Positions 38,323 through 52,300 of a stretch of 64,000 bases of DNA are shown one piece after another (the stretch's first letter is position 1; the number at the start of each line of letters is the position of its first letter). The stretch covers positions 20,195,540 through 20,259,539 of the forward strand of contig NW_019211459.1 of the NCBI RefSeq assembly GCF_002443255.2, read 5' to 3'. Under the pieces are notes generated by a model, which was given only the letters and a program-made list of their open reading frames with translations, searched no databases and had not been told where the DNA came from. The position numbers and the translations under genes are program-made. This stretch comes from Varroa destructor. Its lineage: Eukaryota > Arthropoda > Arachnida > Mesostigmata > Varroidae.

Positions 38323-38421
38323 ATGGCCGGTGGCAGCTCCAGTTCAGCTGCGGCGTCAATGGACAATATACCTAAAGATTTAAGGCATCTTCGAGCTTGC
38401 ATGCTTTGCTCACTTGTCAAG
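38323..38421 (+). CDS. SUPT4H1: Spt4 exon 1
   Basis: ATG plus a Ser/Ala-rich extension, [18 protein letters not shown], then donor GTACAA at 38422, phase 0. Confidence 0.95.
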
Positions 38422-41400
38422 GTACAACTTTGTCTTCATCAGCATAATGATAATAATAGTGTGCAGATATTCAAAAAATTAGCGGCCATACAAATCCGGA
38501 AGGTAAATTAAAAATGGGTGCAGACAGCCCAAGCTTACTGATACCTATGAGATATTTTTGAATGATTTTTTTTAATAAGGCATCTAAACTAAGGCAAAGC
38601 ACAAAACAAATTCTTCATAGAATTCGTTGCATTCGTTGATTATTCTCTGAAACACAAATTAGATCTCGTTTTGTGTTTGTAAATTCAATTATTAATCAAC
38701 AATTGATTCTATTATATTTAATAGTAAAACGTATTTTAGTTCATAACCTTTCTATTGACAAGACATTTAATGAAAACCTAAAAGTTTTTACTAATAACCC
38801 TTTTGTTTGTTTTTACAACAGCAAAACCTCATCGGATCTGAGCTTAAACTGGTTATCGTTATAAAAAAATACTTAAAACCCATGATGTATCATATTGCTA
38901 TCTGGATGGTACTTTTGCTTTGTAATAATTTGTGTAAAATTTTCACGCCACAAGTTATTAAGTGTGAATAAGAAACTTCAGCAATTCCAAGTTTTAATCA
39001 ACAGGTGCTGGTGTTCGACTGCTTTGGCCCATAATGAATTCAGGAAGTTTTAGCGCCGTTGTCGGAATCAATATCTAAAAATCACATATTCGCGTACTGT
39101 AATCCATTCGAGCAACAGCTTTTTTTTTTTATTAAGTGACTGTACACATACTTAGCGAATTCTTTGCAAAAACGCTGTTCTTTAGACCTTACTACTGGGG
39201 AAGCTTCCCAAGAATCTCTCCTTTTTTTTGGATATCTTCCAAAATATGGTATAATAAATCGATGTAAACGCGATGCAGTCAAGCTAATTCCGTATTAAAA
39301 TGATATAAACGTGTTAGGTAGCAACTATACGATAAGGAAAGTTTCGTTGTCTTCTTTTTCTTGGATTTTTCAAATTGATTTTTGTTTTTAGGTAGTTTTT
39401 ATACTTCAACCTATTTACTAATCTAACCTGTCAATTGTTTCCGATATTTAACGTGATGGCATTCATGGTTGACACTTTAAATATGATTTAAAAAGTATTT
39501 TCTTTCTATTACATTATAGGTTGCATATAATTTAAATCAGGTAATCAATAAAATTTATGCGATGATCATGTCGATGGCCGTTGAAAATTATAAAAGGTTT
39601 AAGTGTAAATATTTCTTAGGCTTTCAAGACCTGTACAACTAAGATAAAAAAAAAATGCGTAAAAAAGAAATTGAGTTTTCCCGCTTCTGTACGAATTTTC
39701 GGAGGTAAAAAACTTATTTTCCTTTGAGTAATTTGTAGAAAAAATATTCAGAAGAAAATGGCTCAGACACAACACTTCTTTCGTAATAGGAGGACAATTC
39801 TTATGCACACTAAGTGGTCGAAAAAAATTGTTTTAAGGCCTCCCTTATGTTACTATGTTGTCCAAAACTATTTAGCGAGTCGAAAATTTGAATAACTTTT
39901 AAACTGCGCATTAGTAACAGAAATGCGGTGCATGGTTGTTGATGTATCCAGTCCCTTGGCCATCCACAACTATGAGCCCATCGGTTATTACAAAATGATA
40001 AGTTTAGCGGCAATGATATCGTTTCGTACTTCACATCTTCAATGATTAACTATCCGTTCTTCGAAAATGAAAGCCTCGGTGGAGTCGGTCGAATGTTGGT
40101 GAAAACGCCAAGCTGCCTTTAGCAAAACAATATTTTGTTCCTGGAGCAACAAAATTGGCAGGCTGAAGACTATGGAGTAGATGCGTACATCTCAGGACTC
40201 ATAACGAAAGAATGAATATTTCAGACATGTTTTTTACTATTAGTTTTCGTTTAGCTCTCAGTTTTCTAGATTTTATTGTTTTTTTTTTTATTATTAGAAC
40301 TTTCGGATTTACTATTTCTCTTCATCTTAGCTGTTTTTTGTTACAACTTTATAATACATACTTCGAGTTATCCCGTACTTACCAGACAAGTAGCAATATG
40401 CAAGCTCCGTTTGGCTCAAAAGCCTTTTTTTGTCTGCAATATCATTCTTTTGTTTTTTTTCCTTTTTAGAGGTTTTAAAGAGTTGTCGACTACTCTGTAG
40501 GCTTTAACCTTCCGATTGTTCTTCTTAAAATTATTACATCATCAACGAATTGTTGTTATGCTAAAGGTCTGTTTGCCCAATATGTTCACTAATTCATAAG
40601 ATTCGACTAACGCTCTCAGCCTCGGGAAAAATAAATTTAATAATTAACTATTAATTTTCAATGTTAAAAGATATTATTGACTCCAAACTCTTTATATACT
40701 GATGATGCCCAGTCAATCAATGGTTGGTATTCAGAATATAGCTAAACTTAAGATGTAAATATTTATCAAAGTTTGTGTCCTAACAATACAAAGTTAAAGT
40801 TCATTTAATTTTTTAATCTTCCAAATAGCTCCAGACAACCAAGTACGTACAAAGAAATGAAGACTCTCTTGGCGAAACAACCCTAAATACGTTTTTTTTT
40901 AATAAACTTGACTCCCATTGTTCTTAATAAAGGATATCACTTTTCCTTGCTATAAGGTTATTATAAGGGTTCATTAGAGAAGTATTTAAGCATTTGTATA
41001 TGCTTCTTCTTATCGCGCCTGCTAGCACACCAAGTCCCGCACCAGGAAAACCTTGGGGGAAACTATGTTGGGATACATTTTCCAAAGTCTGCTGCCGGAG
41101 AGGAAGGAATAATAATGATAGATTTTATACAGGTTACTGGTACTTATTCCGCTGGTACATAACGGATGCAAACGGGCCCAAATGCAATTTTACTACTGTA
41201 TATAACATAATACATTTTTGAGCGTTACTAAATAGTGACAGTACGTGAAACTAATGCGGATTAAAGCTTCTACTTTTGTCAAGTAAAATTACTTTGGATT
41301 GTGCTTTTAAAATACAATTAATATCGAATGACAAAATCAAGCGTCTAACTCCATATACGATTCTCTTATTACTACTCTGCATGCACCGTTTGTTAATCAA

Positions 41401-42272
41401 CACATGTACATACATTTTGCAACTCTTTGAGTGCAGTCAGTGGACCAGTTCGAAGACACAGGCTGCGAAAATTGTGACCGCTACCTTCGGATGCGAGGCA
41501 ATCGGGAACAGGTGCATCACTGTACATCAACACAGTTCGATGGACTTATAGCTCTTCTTCATCCAGAAGACAGCTGGGTAGCAAAGTGGCAAAGGATGGG
41601 TAAGTGTTTTCTTGTAGCGTTTGCATGTGGGCACCATCTTGTCGATGCACACGGCACATTTCTTTTGTTATTTATGTGTTGTGCCGTTAGCATTGTATCA
41701 AAAAATGATTGACAAAAGATATAGAACATCAGAGACCTAGAAGTCTAGAGAACCTGTTGCTGCGCGTTCAGGATGTCTAAAGAATGCCTTCCTATTTGTT
41801 TTAAAGCATACATTTACCGATACGTTTGCCTAGCCTCTTTATTTTCACCTGCTGATAATATCGTATGCTTATGTACTGGCATTTATGAATAGCTGTGCCC
41901 TTGACTGTAGCCTACATTTGTAACTCACGACTAATTACAAACGCAAGATGAATACAAGCATTTCACCTTCTTTGCCCGCTCCGGGCTTCCAGTCTTAACT
42001 TAGTTGATCGTATACTTACATATTTTTCCCAAATTTTTGCTGTGAAAAGCCAGTCTAGTTTTTACAACTATAAATAGACGGAGTACATTAACGCCAATTA
42101 GTGATTCCATTTATGATTTTTGGTACTCTCAAATTAAAAATTTATTTTCATCTTAGCTCAACGCCTACCGGGAATCTATGCCGTATCAGTCACTGGCAGG
42201 CTGCCCTCAGGAATTATTCGGGAACTCAAGAGCCGCGGAGTCATCTATAAATCTCGTGACATGACAACATAA
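38323..42272 (+). CDS. SUPT4H1: Transcription elongation factor Spt4 (DSIF small subunit)
   Basis: Three exons, 38323-38421, 41437-41599 and 42157-42272, join in phase to 125 residues. The N-terminus has a short Ser/Ala-rich extension, then [18 protein letters not shown], which matches the Spt4 signature. The zinc finger is complete: C26, C29, C43 and C46. The C-terminal NGN-binding part is conserved ([37 protein letters not shown]). Family role: a heterodimer with Spt5 that clamps RNA polymerase II, controlling promoter-proximal pausing and processive elongation in the nucleus. The first intron is 3.0 kb, long for so small a gene. Length is close to the 117 residues of the human protein; the additional residues are the N-terminal extension. 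Identity is secure. Confidence 0.96.
41437..41599 (+). CDS. SUPT4H1: Spt4 exon 2
   Basis: Acceptor [28 protein letters not shown] through WVAKWQRM, donor GTAAGT, phase 1. Contains the second zinc cysteine pair. Confidence 0.95.
42157..42272 (+). CDS. SUPT4H1: Spt4 exon 3
   Basis: Acceptor [27 protein letters not shown] through YKSRDMTT and TAA. Confidence 0.95.
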
Positions 42273-45200
42273 AAAAGGGATCCTCAATTTAAATCGAAAG
42301 GTCGACAAGTTTAGAAGGACCGCTCTTCAAAATATCTGCAATTTGCAATACTGTTTAAATCAAGCTGGGTTAGAAAAACCAACAATACTACTGACAAGTG
42401 ATGCAATTCTATGAGAAGGAATTTGTTGTATATCTAGTTGTCATATTTGTTGTCAACTTCGCAGGCCTTTCATAAAGTTTCAGGGTTAAGTAAAATGTAC
42501 AACGTATACATATGTTAATTATAAGTGAAGGTGATTCTGTAGAATATGCTAGCAGAATTTGAAAGTATACTTAGCATTTTTATGAGGTTTCACAGAGGAA
42601 GATGAACTTTTACGCGGAATGCATACCTTCGTGAACGTTATGGTTGATGCGAAGTTAGTTTTTGAGGTCTGACCCTCTAAAGCACTACCCGCCGACTGGC
42701 AATTGTTTAGATGTATCGATGTGTAATTCAGTAAAATCTTAGTGACTACTGTAATCTAAAAAACAGTATTTAATGTTTTTTACACACACGACCGTTTTAA
42801 ATATTTCGGCAAAGCATCCATAACTTTATTTTACTAAATAGAGTTTAGTTTACTGAATGGAATATTTACTGAAGTTTACCGGATAGAGGAGAAGGCCTGC
42901 AAACTGAACAGAAGCTATTGGGTTCGCTGTTTTGGCAACCGTTAAATTGTATACGAAGAGACTAACGAAGAAATATAGAGCGTAGCTGAGAATGATGCCC
43001 ATACTTCTTGTTTAAATAGAATTGAATGAACATAATAAAAACAGGTCTAATATTGGACTTATAGAAAGCATTCACGTATATTTATCTCGCTTCGCGCATT
43101 ATAGTAGAATTTGACCTCTCTACCTTAAAATTATAACCGCTTAAAAACTTTTTGTTTTGACGAGTAATAAGTTTAAACCTGTCCACGGTGTGGGCTACCC
43201 CAGTTTTTTTACTATTTCACATCTCTCTTTTAATTGTTATAAAAATATATAAAAATGATTCCCTCAAAAACTTGTCAAAAATGTGGGCTAGTAAAAGGAA
43301 ACGCTACATATGGATGTTTTAAGATTCGTGAGTATGCTTAAAAAGCCTTATAAAACTATAAGTGCAAATAACATAACTAAAGCTTTAGATACCTAAATAT
43401 AAAGATATCTGAAGTCAAAATATAGCTTCCAATTTGTTTTTTAAATATATGAGAAACCTCGGCAGTCATTGTGATAGCTTTTCTTCGAAGTACTATCCAA
43501 GTCCAGTGTTGCTTAACATCGGTTATTACTGTTGAACATCATAGCAATCACCATAAAAACCTGAAAACAATCGTTCGAAGATAATTTTCTTCTCAAAAAC
43601 TGCAGTATCTATTGTAGGGGCTCATCTTCCCAATACTTTGGTAAGCTACTGATAAGAGCGCACATACACAGTTGCATTAAACGCTCTATTCCCCAGTGGA
43701 GACCTCTTACGTAGTGGATAACTTAACTGTTCATCTACGTTGATTTCTTTTTTCCACTCAAGCCTCCTTCATGAATGTTCAAAGAATGGCGAATCTCTAA
43801 TCTGATAGTTTATTGTGGACATTGTCTTGGAAAAAGTAGCCTATTAATTACTCCTATCCCTACTCTCACTGTGTAACGGTCTTACTTCAATAGTGGGCAG
43901 GTTGATTTACTGTATCGCTTGTATTATTACTGTAATATACGTATCTGAAGTGTAGGTCCAAGCAGAATCGCCGCGTTATGCCTCGAGAACTCGAAACAAG
44001 TATTAATAATTTGTTGTCTGCGCAGATCATCTGTATTTGCTTATTTACTTGAGGGGCGATTGTTTTACTACACCAGAACAACAAATCGACAAATAGCCTA
44101 CTCATGAGTCAGGCCTAAGTAAATATAAACTGCAACTGATAGTAATTTATTTAAGTTGTTTTCTAATTGCCTTCTTTCTGTCAAAACCTTGATCGGAAAA
44201 AAATACGACTTTGTGTATAGATACATTCACGTTGTTAAGGGCTCGTTCACGATCAAAATTACTTTGCTGAATGAAAAGCCATGTTAGAAAATTGACATTT
44301 ACATTTTACGATGCGCGATTATCTCGGCCTTGCACTGTTTACGTTTTTTTTTCTTTTAATAGAAATAGTGCTATCAAACCAAATATATTTGAGCCCACTC
44401 AAGATATTGTATCACTGAATATAGGATATCTGATGTTTAATGCCTAATCGATTTTCTCTTGAAGAGATCTTCGAAGCATTCTTTCAAGCTACTAGTCATT
44501 TTACTAGTACTGGTAGTCTCCGAAAAAGCTCATTATTAAATTTTTCTTTTAATTGGGAACCTACAATGCTCTCAATAATAAATTCTTCTAAACTATGAGG
44601 CAGTAACTACGGTCAAAAAATATCTCATCAAAAGATGTGACGTCATTATTTAATATACTCTATCCTAAATTACGCAGGGAATAATAAAATAAATAATTCC
44701 ATCGCCTTGGCATGTTATGTTTAAGCACATGGCTTGTAGACTCTTGTAATAGGCTTCTGTAAGTAACACAGCGTTTATATAAAATGGTCAGAAGATTTGT
44801 CTGTTTTTATTCTCTAATCGTCATACCCGTTAAATTATGAACCTTGAAAAATGGCCTAGTGAATGTACTGTAACCTGTATTGAACAAGTAGTTAGAACGC
44901 GTTCTCATGTGTTATATTCATTCCGTTAACAGATTCCTTCGAAAAGACAATTTCTGAATTCTTGTACAGGTAAGCACTTTATTCTGGTAAATATATATAA
45001 TCTCTTAGTAAACAAAACAAGGTTAACCACAAATGCACAGTATCCATATCCTTCGTCTATTGATTTTTTTTTTTGACTAAACTGCTTGTAAAGGTTCTCC
45101 GTTTCGAAATCGCGCGCCATCCCTTTCAGCTAAGTTTATTTTGATACGAATGGAAAAGTCCGATTTTTCCGATAACTCGGATGGCCATAGATCTGGCGAA

Positions 45201-46199
45201 ACGGCTCGATGATAGAGTGTTTAAATCAATAACGACTGCAGCATAGTTATTTGAAGTGCTGTTGTGCGCTCACTATCTTTCGACTTGATTTTCAGGAAGA
45301 TTGAGCTAACGAACGCTAGGTTTTGAGGAAGTGTTTCGCGTCGCTTCTTTTGGCGGGCTGCCTGGCTTGGGGGTAGGGATTCATTTTTACGTACTGCTTA
45401 TCCTTAGATTTCTACGAAAGAAAACCCAGTGCCACATACTCATTAGGCTAGATGCAAAATGCAAACCGCCATGCTCGGGCACAGCATTTAGTCCCAGCGT
45501 GTATCGGCTATTAGCAGTGGTAGCCATCTTTGTTTTGTGTACAGCTCGACGCGCAATCGAAGTGCTGCAAGAATTTGTGTTGTTTTCCAACTGTGGCTTA
45601 AGGCGCTGGAGGATACGCTATATTTACAATGTATTCGATGAGTAGGCCGTTACCAACGCCACAGGTAAGCTCCAGAAAATCATGCCATATACGTCAGTTG
45701 ATCAACGTCTCAATTTCGACTGCTTTGAGCCTGGACGGACAGCCTCGTTATTGGCCGGCAAATTTTATTCTAAAGAGTTCATCACTTGCGTTTGCCTTGC
45801 CTTAACCATCATTTCATTATGTCGCAGTTCATGCAGACACATCCTCACGTTTGACTTCGCTTTTAATATCTTTCGTCCTATGTATGAATCTTATTGTCCT
45901 TTCTATTATTTAAACTTGTGTGTATAAAGTTATGGGGTAACCGTTCATATCTAACGAACACGCTGCATCTGCACGATTTCGTCTTGTTGCAGGCAAACCT
46001 TGGTGTCAACATGTGGCAGGCGGACAGCTCGAGACACGCGGAAATCGACAGCAAATATGGTGGTACGTAATTTTGGTTCCAGGGGGATTAGCCTAACACT
46101 ACAGGTATCGTGCTTTGGGGAATCTAGAGGTGGCAATTCCAATACTGGCAGGGTTCATACGCTAGGCTAAAATAAAAAGACATAGGAGGGCTGCAGAAA
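42273..46199. other. Region downstream of Spt4 with no supported gene
   Basis: AT-rich. Open frames at 43887-44105, 45331-45645 and 45682-45927 show no motif. GC rises slightly at 45300-45700. Confidence 0.45.
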
Positions 46200-47117
46200 C
46201 GTACTACCAAATACACACGACCATATCTACTACTACAACGACTAACACTGGCAGCAGAAAACCGTTTCTACAGCAACTACAGCCTCTGTTCAGCCGAATC
46301 AGCTGTGAAGAAAGCCTGTTGAAAACCCCACTCCGATCGAGTTTCTCAATTCGCATCGCCGTCCTGGCGGCGATAATCGCTCGCTCGTTGATGGTTGGTT
46401 GATTCGATTGTTTTGTGATGTCCCGTCTTGTCGAATCGCTTTCAGACCTCCGATCGCGTTCAATAAAACATTTTGCTGTTGTACTTTTTTCTTGTCTGTG
46501 TAACTTCGTTCGTGTGTACAGGTTTGAGCAGGCCAAACCACCGTTGTTGTGGCCTAAACAAGCCTCCCAAGCAGCGTCAGAGAGGATCGTCCTGCCACTA
46601 CGGCCCTGTGACCGGACCGTCCAGGCCCGACAGACAGCCCCGTCTGAGACTAACAGAGAGAAATATAGATAGTGTGACATAGCTGAAAGATGAAAATTCG
46701 AAAATACTCTGAGATAAAAAAGAAAGAAGTTCACTTTTTACACAGACTGATTGATTGGCTGCTCGCTAACAACAGCTTGTTTTGGATGCCTGCCTCTCTG
46801 TGGACGGGGTACGGCGATCGGGCCGTGTCCGATCTCTCACTATGATGAGAGTTCGACTTGAGAACTTGCGTTCCTGTGATGATCTCTACGCAGAACGCTG
46901 CGGCTGTGTAGGTTGGCGGTCCAGATTAACTTCTTAGTTAACTCATTTCTCAAGAGAACTGTATAAACCCGAATATGCACACAAAGAAAATAAGCACTGT
47001 ACCACTGCCAGTGCTGATTACCCGTAGCGTTGGATTCAGTGACAAATGTATGGTGATCTCATGTTGTAGTTGCCGTGTTTTTTAGCGCGCTGTTAAAAAT
47101 ATATATATATAGATATT

Positions 47118-47165
47118 TTGTTGTTATTGTTGTTGTTGTTGCTGTCGTTGTTGTTGTTGTTGTTT
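47118..47165. repeat. Imperfect (TTG)n repeat
   Basis: TTG triplets with a few interruptions (TTA, CTG, TCG), adjoining a TA run at 47100-47111. Confidence 0.9.
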
Positions 47166-48046
47166 TTCGTGTTATTTTCTTCTGTGTTGTTGTTTTCAAT
47201 CTTTACAATCCTTCCTTTTCGTCCGTCCACGAGAGAGACTGGTAACCTCTAGATAGAAGTTAGAGGCAGACTCCTGACGGGAGTGGAGCCTATGAGTCAC
47301 AGCACACGTTGTCCCGTTATGACCCCCGCAGTCATCAGTGGGTCTTCTGAATCAATCTACGTACTGCGCGCAGGCAGCGCGCCGCCCGGAGGAAAAGTCT
47401 GCTCCTTTTTACGCCCCCCGCTGACTGAATGGAATGACTGACTACGGCGAGATGGGGAGACATACGGATCAGGCAGCCGTTAGCGACAAAGTAGTGCGTC
47501 CGAAAGAGAAAATCAGACAGAGAAAGAAAGCGAGCGAGCGATTGAGTGAAACACAACATGACTTGTTATTGTTGTGTTCTGTACTGTTGCTGTCTTCTGT
47601 GTTTTTTTTTTATTCTTCTGTTGTTCATGATATTCTCGTTAATGTCGTTATTTTGAAACGCGCTAATGGACTAGACAACGGTGATCGGACAACGCGGCCG
47701 GATATGAGACAGTAAAACGCGTACGGAGATGATGATTGGCCAAACTCCCCCTTTGAAACAATCGTCTGAGACCGACTAGGGACCGGCGGGAGCTGCACAT
47801 CCGGGGTTCCCTTACGAATCGTATACGCTTCTCTTTGCAATTCTCAACAGACATGATCTCTCCGATACCAGCAACAAGAAATTATAAAATTACTTCGAGA
47901 ATAAATTCTGTTCTGCTTACTAACTCTAAACCGTTCGACAAAGCAATGCTATGAATCTGTGCTCACATAGGCTCACTGGAATTTTGATAATGAAAAAACG
48001 TCGTTGACGTCTCTATAACATGGCTAACAATTGTCTATTTTAAATA

Positions 48047-48088
48047 CATATATATATATATATAGCTTGGTAAAATATATATATATTG
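48047..48088. repeat. Two adjacent TA microsatellites
   Basis: TA runs at about 48047-48064 and 48075-48088, separated by a GC-containing spacer. Confidence 0.9.
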
Positions 48089-49218
48089 AAAAGCATAGTC
48101 ATTATGGCATGATTGTAGCTTGCTTTTTTTGCGATGTTATCGTCGAAGAGCTGTCGTTTTAATACAGAGAGCCAAGAACATCTGGTAATGGTGGTATCCC
48201 GTGCCCGAATACGAGACAATCTGTGATGCATTCATCTGCTTCTCTGTACAGCTGACGAACGATGGTTGGTACTGATGAACCGCACTCGATTGACACCCGA
48301 CTGAGCAGCTGCGAACTCTTTTTGCGTTGTATATCTGTGCGATCTGTCTGTGTGTGTATGTCTGTGTTATCTTCTGTTGTTGTTAATTCTTCCTTCTCAG
48401 TGGATGTGTCGGCCCTGAAGGCGTGTGCGAGCTGGGCACTCGGTTTTCGGTCCGGATAACCGAAAAAGGCACCCCTGCTTAAACGGGCTACTTTCGTGTA
48501 CCGGCGTGGTGCATCTCCAATCAATTGTATAGCTAATTTTTTTCAGCCAAATTACAACTAGTTCATAGCCTTTATTGCTATTAGAACAGACTACTAAAGA
48601 TAAAACAGATATAGTAAATATAGTAGCGTCCGTAGGCTTAGCTCATTGTACATGGCAGACTGATGTTCGCGCCATAATTGTATAATCGCGTTCCCATCTG
48701 AGTGTAGTATGCACTGATTTTAGTATATATTCAAATATTAAAACTCTGGCTAAAACCTCGGCACGCACCTACGGACACACTGCTAATATCATTACTTACT
48801 GAAGTTTTTTGTTGAAAGGATACGTCTCCTTTAAGCATAGCAGTTTGTCTCCTGTGGAGACAAAGAAGAATTACTCTCGAAAAGTTAACAACACCTGAAG
48901 GTGCAGTGGGCCAAAGAGCTATCTTTTCCTACCATTCTTCAAATCGTAGCACTATTTGATTTTGAACGCACAAAATCCGTCAGTGCCTGAAGTTTTTAGT
49001 CCTAATGATTGTAATGGACAGGTGTGGTTATTAGTGTACCTGGCATAAATATCTGCCTATCTTTATTGGCTATGGCCTTCTGGCAGAAAATGGTGGGCAT
49101 TTAAACAACTACTAACATAACGAGAGTAACTATGCCGTGTGACAATTTGTGTTTAGCGCTGTTTTAGCAGCTGGCCGTTTTTGCTGCTCTCTATCGTCCA
49201 CAATTACAGTAGTGGTCG

Positions 49219-49336
49219 ATGTCGTACCCGATGGATTTATCTATGGAGCCTAGAATCTCTGATCATCAACAGATGAAGACAGCAAGTCACCGCACGGGTC
49301 AACTGGATCCTGTGACACTCCAGGTGGCCCTCGGAA
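49219..49336 (+). CDS. hfp: PUF60 exon 1 (provisional start)
   Basis: ATG at 49219 just after an acceptor-like ACAG (49208-49211), so an untranslated exon may precede it. Encodes [20 protein letters not shown] then a polar stretch. The phase-1 donor GTTGTC at 49337 is inferred because it keeps frame with exon 2. Confidence 0.6.
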
Positions 49337-52300
49337 GTTGTCGAATGTATTTAACGTCATTTTTTGGGCGGTTTTTGCTCAACCTGTACCTATCAGTTTA
49401 TCCAATTTTCCACTAGAATGGCAAAGGAAGTTTTCAGAGCGCTTTAAAATAAAGACGCGCACTTTTTCAGTATCGAGCGCAGTGGTCTAGTGAAGTACTT
49501 GCCTAGTGCTAACTTTATTCTTACTATCTTAATTCTAACATAGTTGCTGTTGCAGGCGTCCAGACCGGGCCGGTTCTTGCGGGTCCAGGTGCGTTGAAGG
49601 CGCAAGCCCATGTGACACTCGAGAAAATTAGGTCATTCCAAATGCCAGATCTCACACCCGAACAGAAGGAAATGGTTGACAAAGCTAAAAAGTACGCCAT
49701 GGAGCAGAGTATCAAGACAGTCATCATCAAACAGACCATGGCACATAGTCAGCAACAGAAAAACCTTGAACGCTATCAGGTAAACTAATCCTACTTTGTT
49801 GAATAATATTGCGGCCGCCCTTAGCCGCTTCAAACACAAGAGCAGCAACAGTTATTCTATAATATAATTTACAGCTGTGCCATTCTGTGCCCGCACCTAT
49901 CTGGCACTGGCGCTAGTAGAAGCCACGCGGCTTCGACCGCTGATCAATGCCCCTTTCTTTCGCAGAGCAACGTGGAGTATGGATTTTTGAATTGTTTTTT
50001 TTTTTCTTATAGGACTTTTCAACAATGTTGAATTAACTACATGTACATACCTCTTATCTTGTTATAAGGCTTTTTGTCCTTTTAAAGACGCGAAATTTTG
50101 GTGATTATTTGCCTTTAACAATAAACGCTAAAGAAATTCTCGTAGGCAAATTTATACTAGCTTCGTAGCTAAACCATAGCGTGTGTCTATTTAAAGGCGG
50201 ACCTATTACGCAACCTACCAACCACAGTTAATTAGTTAGCGGCATGTACTCCAAAGCTATAGCTCTTAAAAACAACACAGGTTCAAAGTGAACATCCTAA
50301 ATGTAATAATTTGCCTCTATATTTGGAACGACTAAGTTCTGTTAATGTCCGTCTTTTGTTTTTTTCTACCTTATACACAATAAATTGTTCTAATTTATCC
50401 AACGAAGTGCAGGGTTCAAGTGATGTAATCGTTTATTTCACTGCTTTTATTAAAAATATATTACCATAGCAATCTAGCCCTACATTCCACTGCGGGATCA
50501 GTAGTTGCCGTATTATTTTAGTATGTGTCAAATACATTGAGTCTTGCCTTTTCGATGCAGGCGTTGGTATTAATGTGTCGCATATACGTCGGAAGCATCA
50601 GCTACGAGCTACGCGAAGACGCTGTCCGCACAGCTTTTAAACCATTTGGACCTATAAAGGCTATTAACATGTCGTATGACACCGTTACGCGAAGACATAA
50701 GGGATTCGCTTTTGTCGAATTCGAGCTCCCTGAGGCGGCTCAGCTTGCTCTAGAACAGATGAACGGAGTCTTTATGGGAGGACGAAGCATTAAGGTTGGT
50801 TGAATTTATAATATTGACATTTTCCAGACGCGTGTACCATAAGAATTATTACATTATACTTTAGAATCCATTTATGACTACTCTATCGAACAAAGTTGTA
50901 AATATTCTAAGTATTCATCTTGCGTTTGACTTTTAGGTGGGCCGACGTTCCAATATGCACCAAGCAGCGCCCATTCTCGAGCAGATATTGGAGGATGCCA
51001 AGCAGTCGTCACGGATCTATATAGCTTCAATTCATCAGGATCTAAGTGAAACGGATATTCACTCTGTGTTTGAAGCATTCGGCAAAATCAAGAGCTGCAA
51101 GCTAGCTCCGGGTACACTTCCGCACGAGAAACACCGTGAATACGGGTTTATACACTATGAAACGAATCAGGCCGCATCGGATGCCATCACTTCGATGAAT
51201 CTGTTCGACTTGGGGGGCCAGTTCCTGCGTGTAGGTCGCGCCATCACTCCATCCGATTGTGCCCTTGGTAGTCTCGGCGTTGTTCTCCCCGTAGCCCCAG
51301 TACAAGCTGGACCACTACCCACAGCTGCGGCGGTCGCAGCCGCCGCCGCCGCTGCGAAGATTCGCGCCCTCGAAAGCAGTGGACTGCACACAAAAGCGAT
51401 ACCAACGACTGGGACGCTTACAGCTGGCCGTCAACCTGGAAATGGCGTTCCAACTGTACCAGGGCTCCCAACTGCCAACCCACTGCTGCCTGGACTTGTC
51501 ACGCGTGAGTAATCCAGGTTTAAGGCTACTGTGGAATAGAGTAGACAAAATATAGGAGGTTTTATTTATCACACATGTTGTATTGTGTATAGGCAGTCAT
51601 ATAGAATGAATTAAAATAGCTTAGTAGACGCGATTGTGGTTGTTTAACATGCAGAATCCGACGGACTTTTAAATTGAATAACTTTTGAACTACACGGCGT
51701 TAACAGACGAAATTTAAATTTAAAAAAAATAGAATTTAAAAAACGAAAACTAAATACTCTAGTGTTATTAAACTGAGTGAAAACCGGTTGTACTCCAGGA
51801 CAAAACATTCTTTAATCTCAAAAATCATCGTTCAGTGGACAAGTTTTTATTCCTCAAAGGCCACAGAGCTGCGAAAATTCATTGAAGGTTGTTGAAGAGA
51901 TTAAGAATGAAGCCTTTATGCAAAAGGACAGTATGTGAATAATGCAGACGTCTTAAAAGGGAAATTGAAGACAAACAAAGAGGTAATCAAACTGATTAGG
52001 AAGATAAAATTACATTACCATAATCTAAAAGGTTTTCCCTGAGAAGACAGTTTACGGCCTTTGGCCCGTAAATTACAACCCAAACAGTGAAAATGCGGAA
52101 ACTGAGCAGAAAATGGGTCCTCCATGGATCGATTGGCCTCAGGCTAGTTGGAAATACGTATGATGTATTGCACATGCAATTCGAGGAAGTTTAGTCAACG
52201 AAAAACCCGCCTAAAGCATAGTTGCCGTACACGAAGCATGGGTCTGTCTCTAGTTGCACCCGAGGAAGATGTCGAGCGAAAGAATGGCGTCGCTGAAGAG

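Larger units (their letters stand above)
46200..48530. promoter_or_regulatory. Series of GC-richer islands, possible promoters or noncoding exons
   Basis: Islands at about 46200-46680, 46780-46920, 47220-47860 and 48150-48520 stand out from the AT-rich flanks. Long open frames overlap on both strands (for example 46204-46734 and 48159-48524, minus), a pattern expected from composition alone. They lie 0.7-3 kb upstream of the PUF60 gene on its strand, so alternative promoters or 5' untranslated exons of that gene are the simplest reading. A long noncoding RNA is also possible. Confidence 0.3.

Noticed and set aside
46204..46734. 176-codon minus-strand frame, the longest outside known genes
   Set aside because: Starts in a hydrophobic low-information stretch, overlaps plus-strand frames of 85 and 69 codons, and shows no motif; explained by GC composition.
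48159..48524. 121-codon minus-strand frame
   Set aside because: No recognisable domain or splice context; polar, repeat-like sequence over a GC-rich island.
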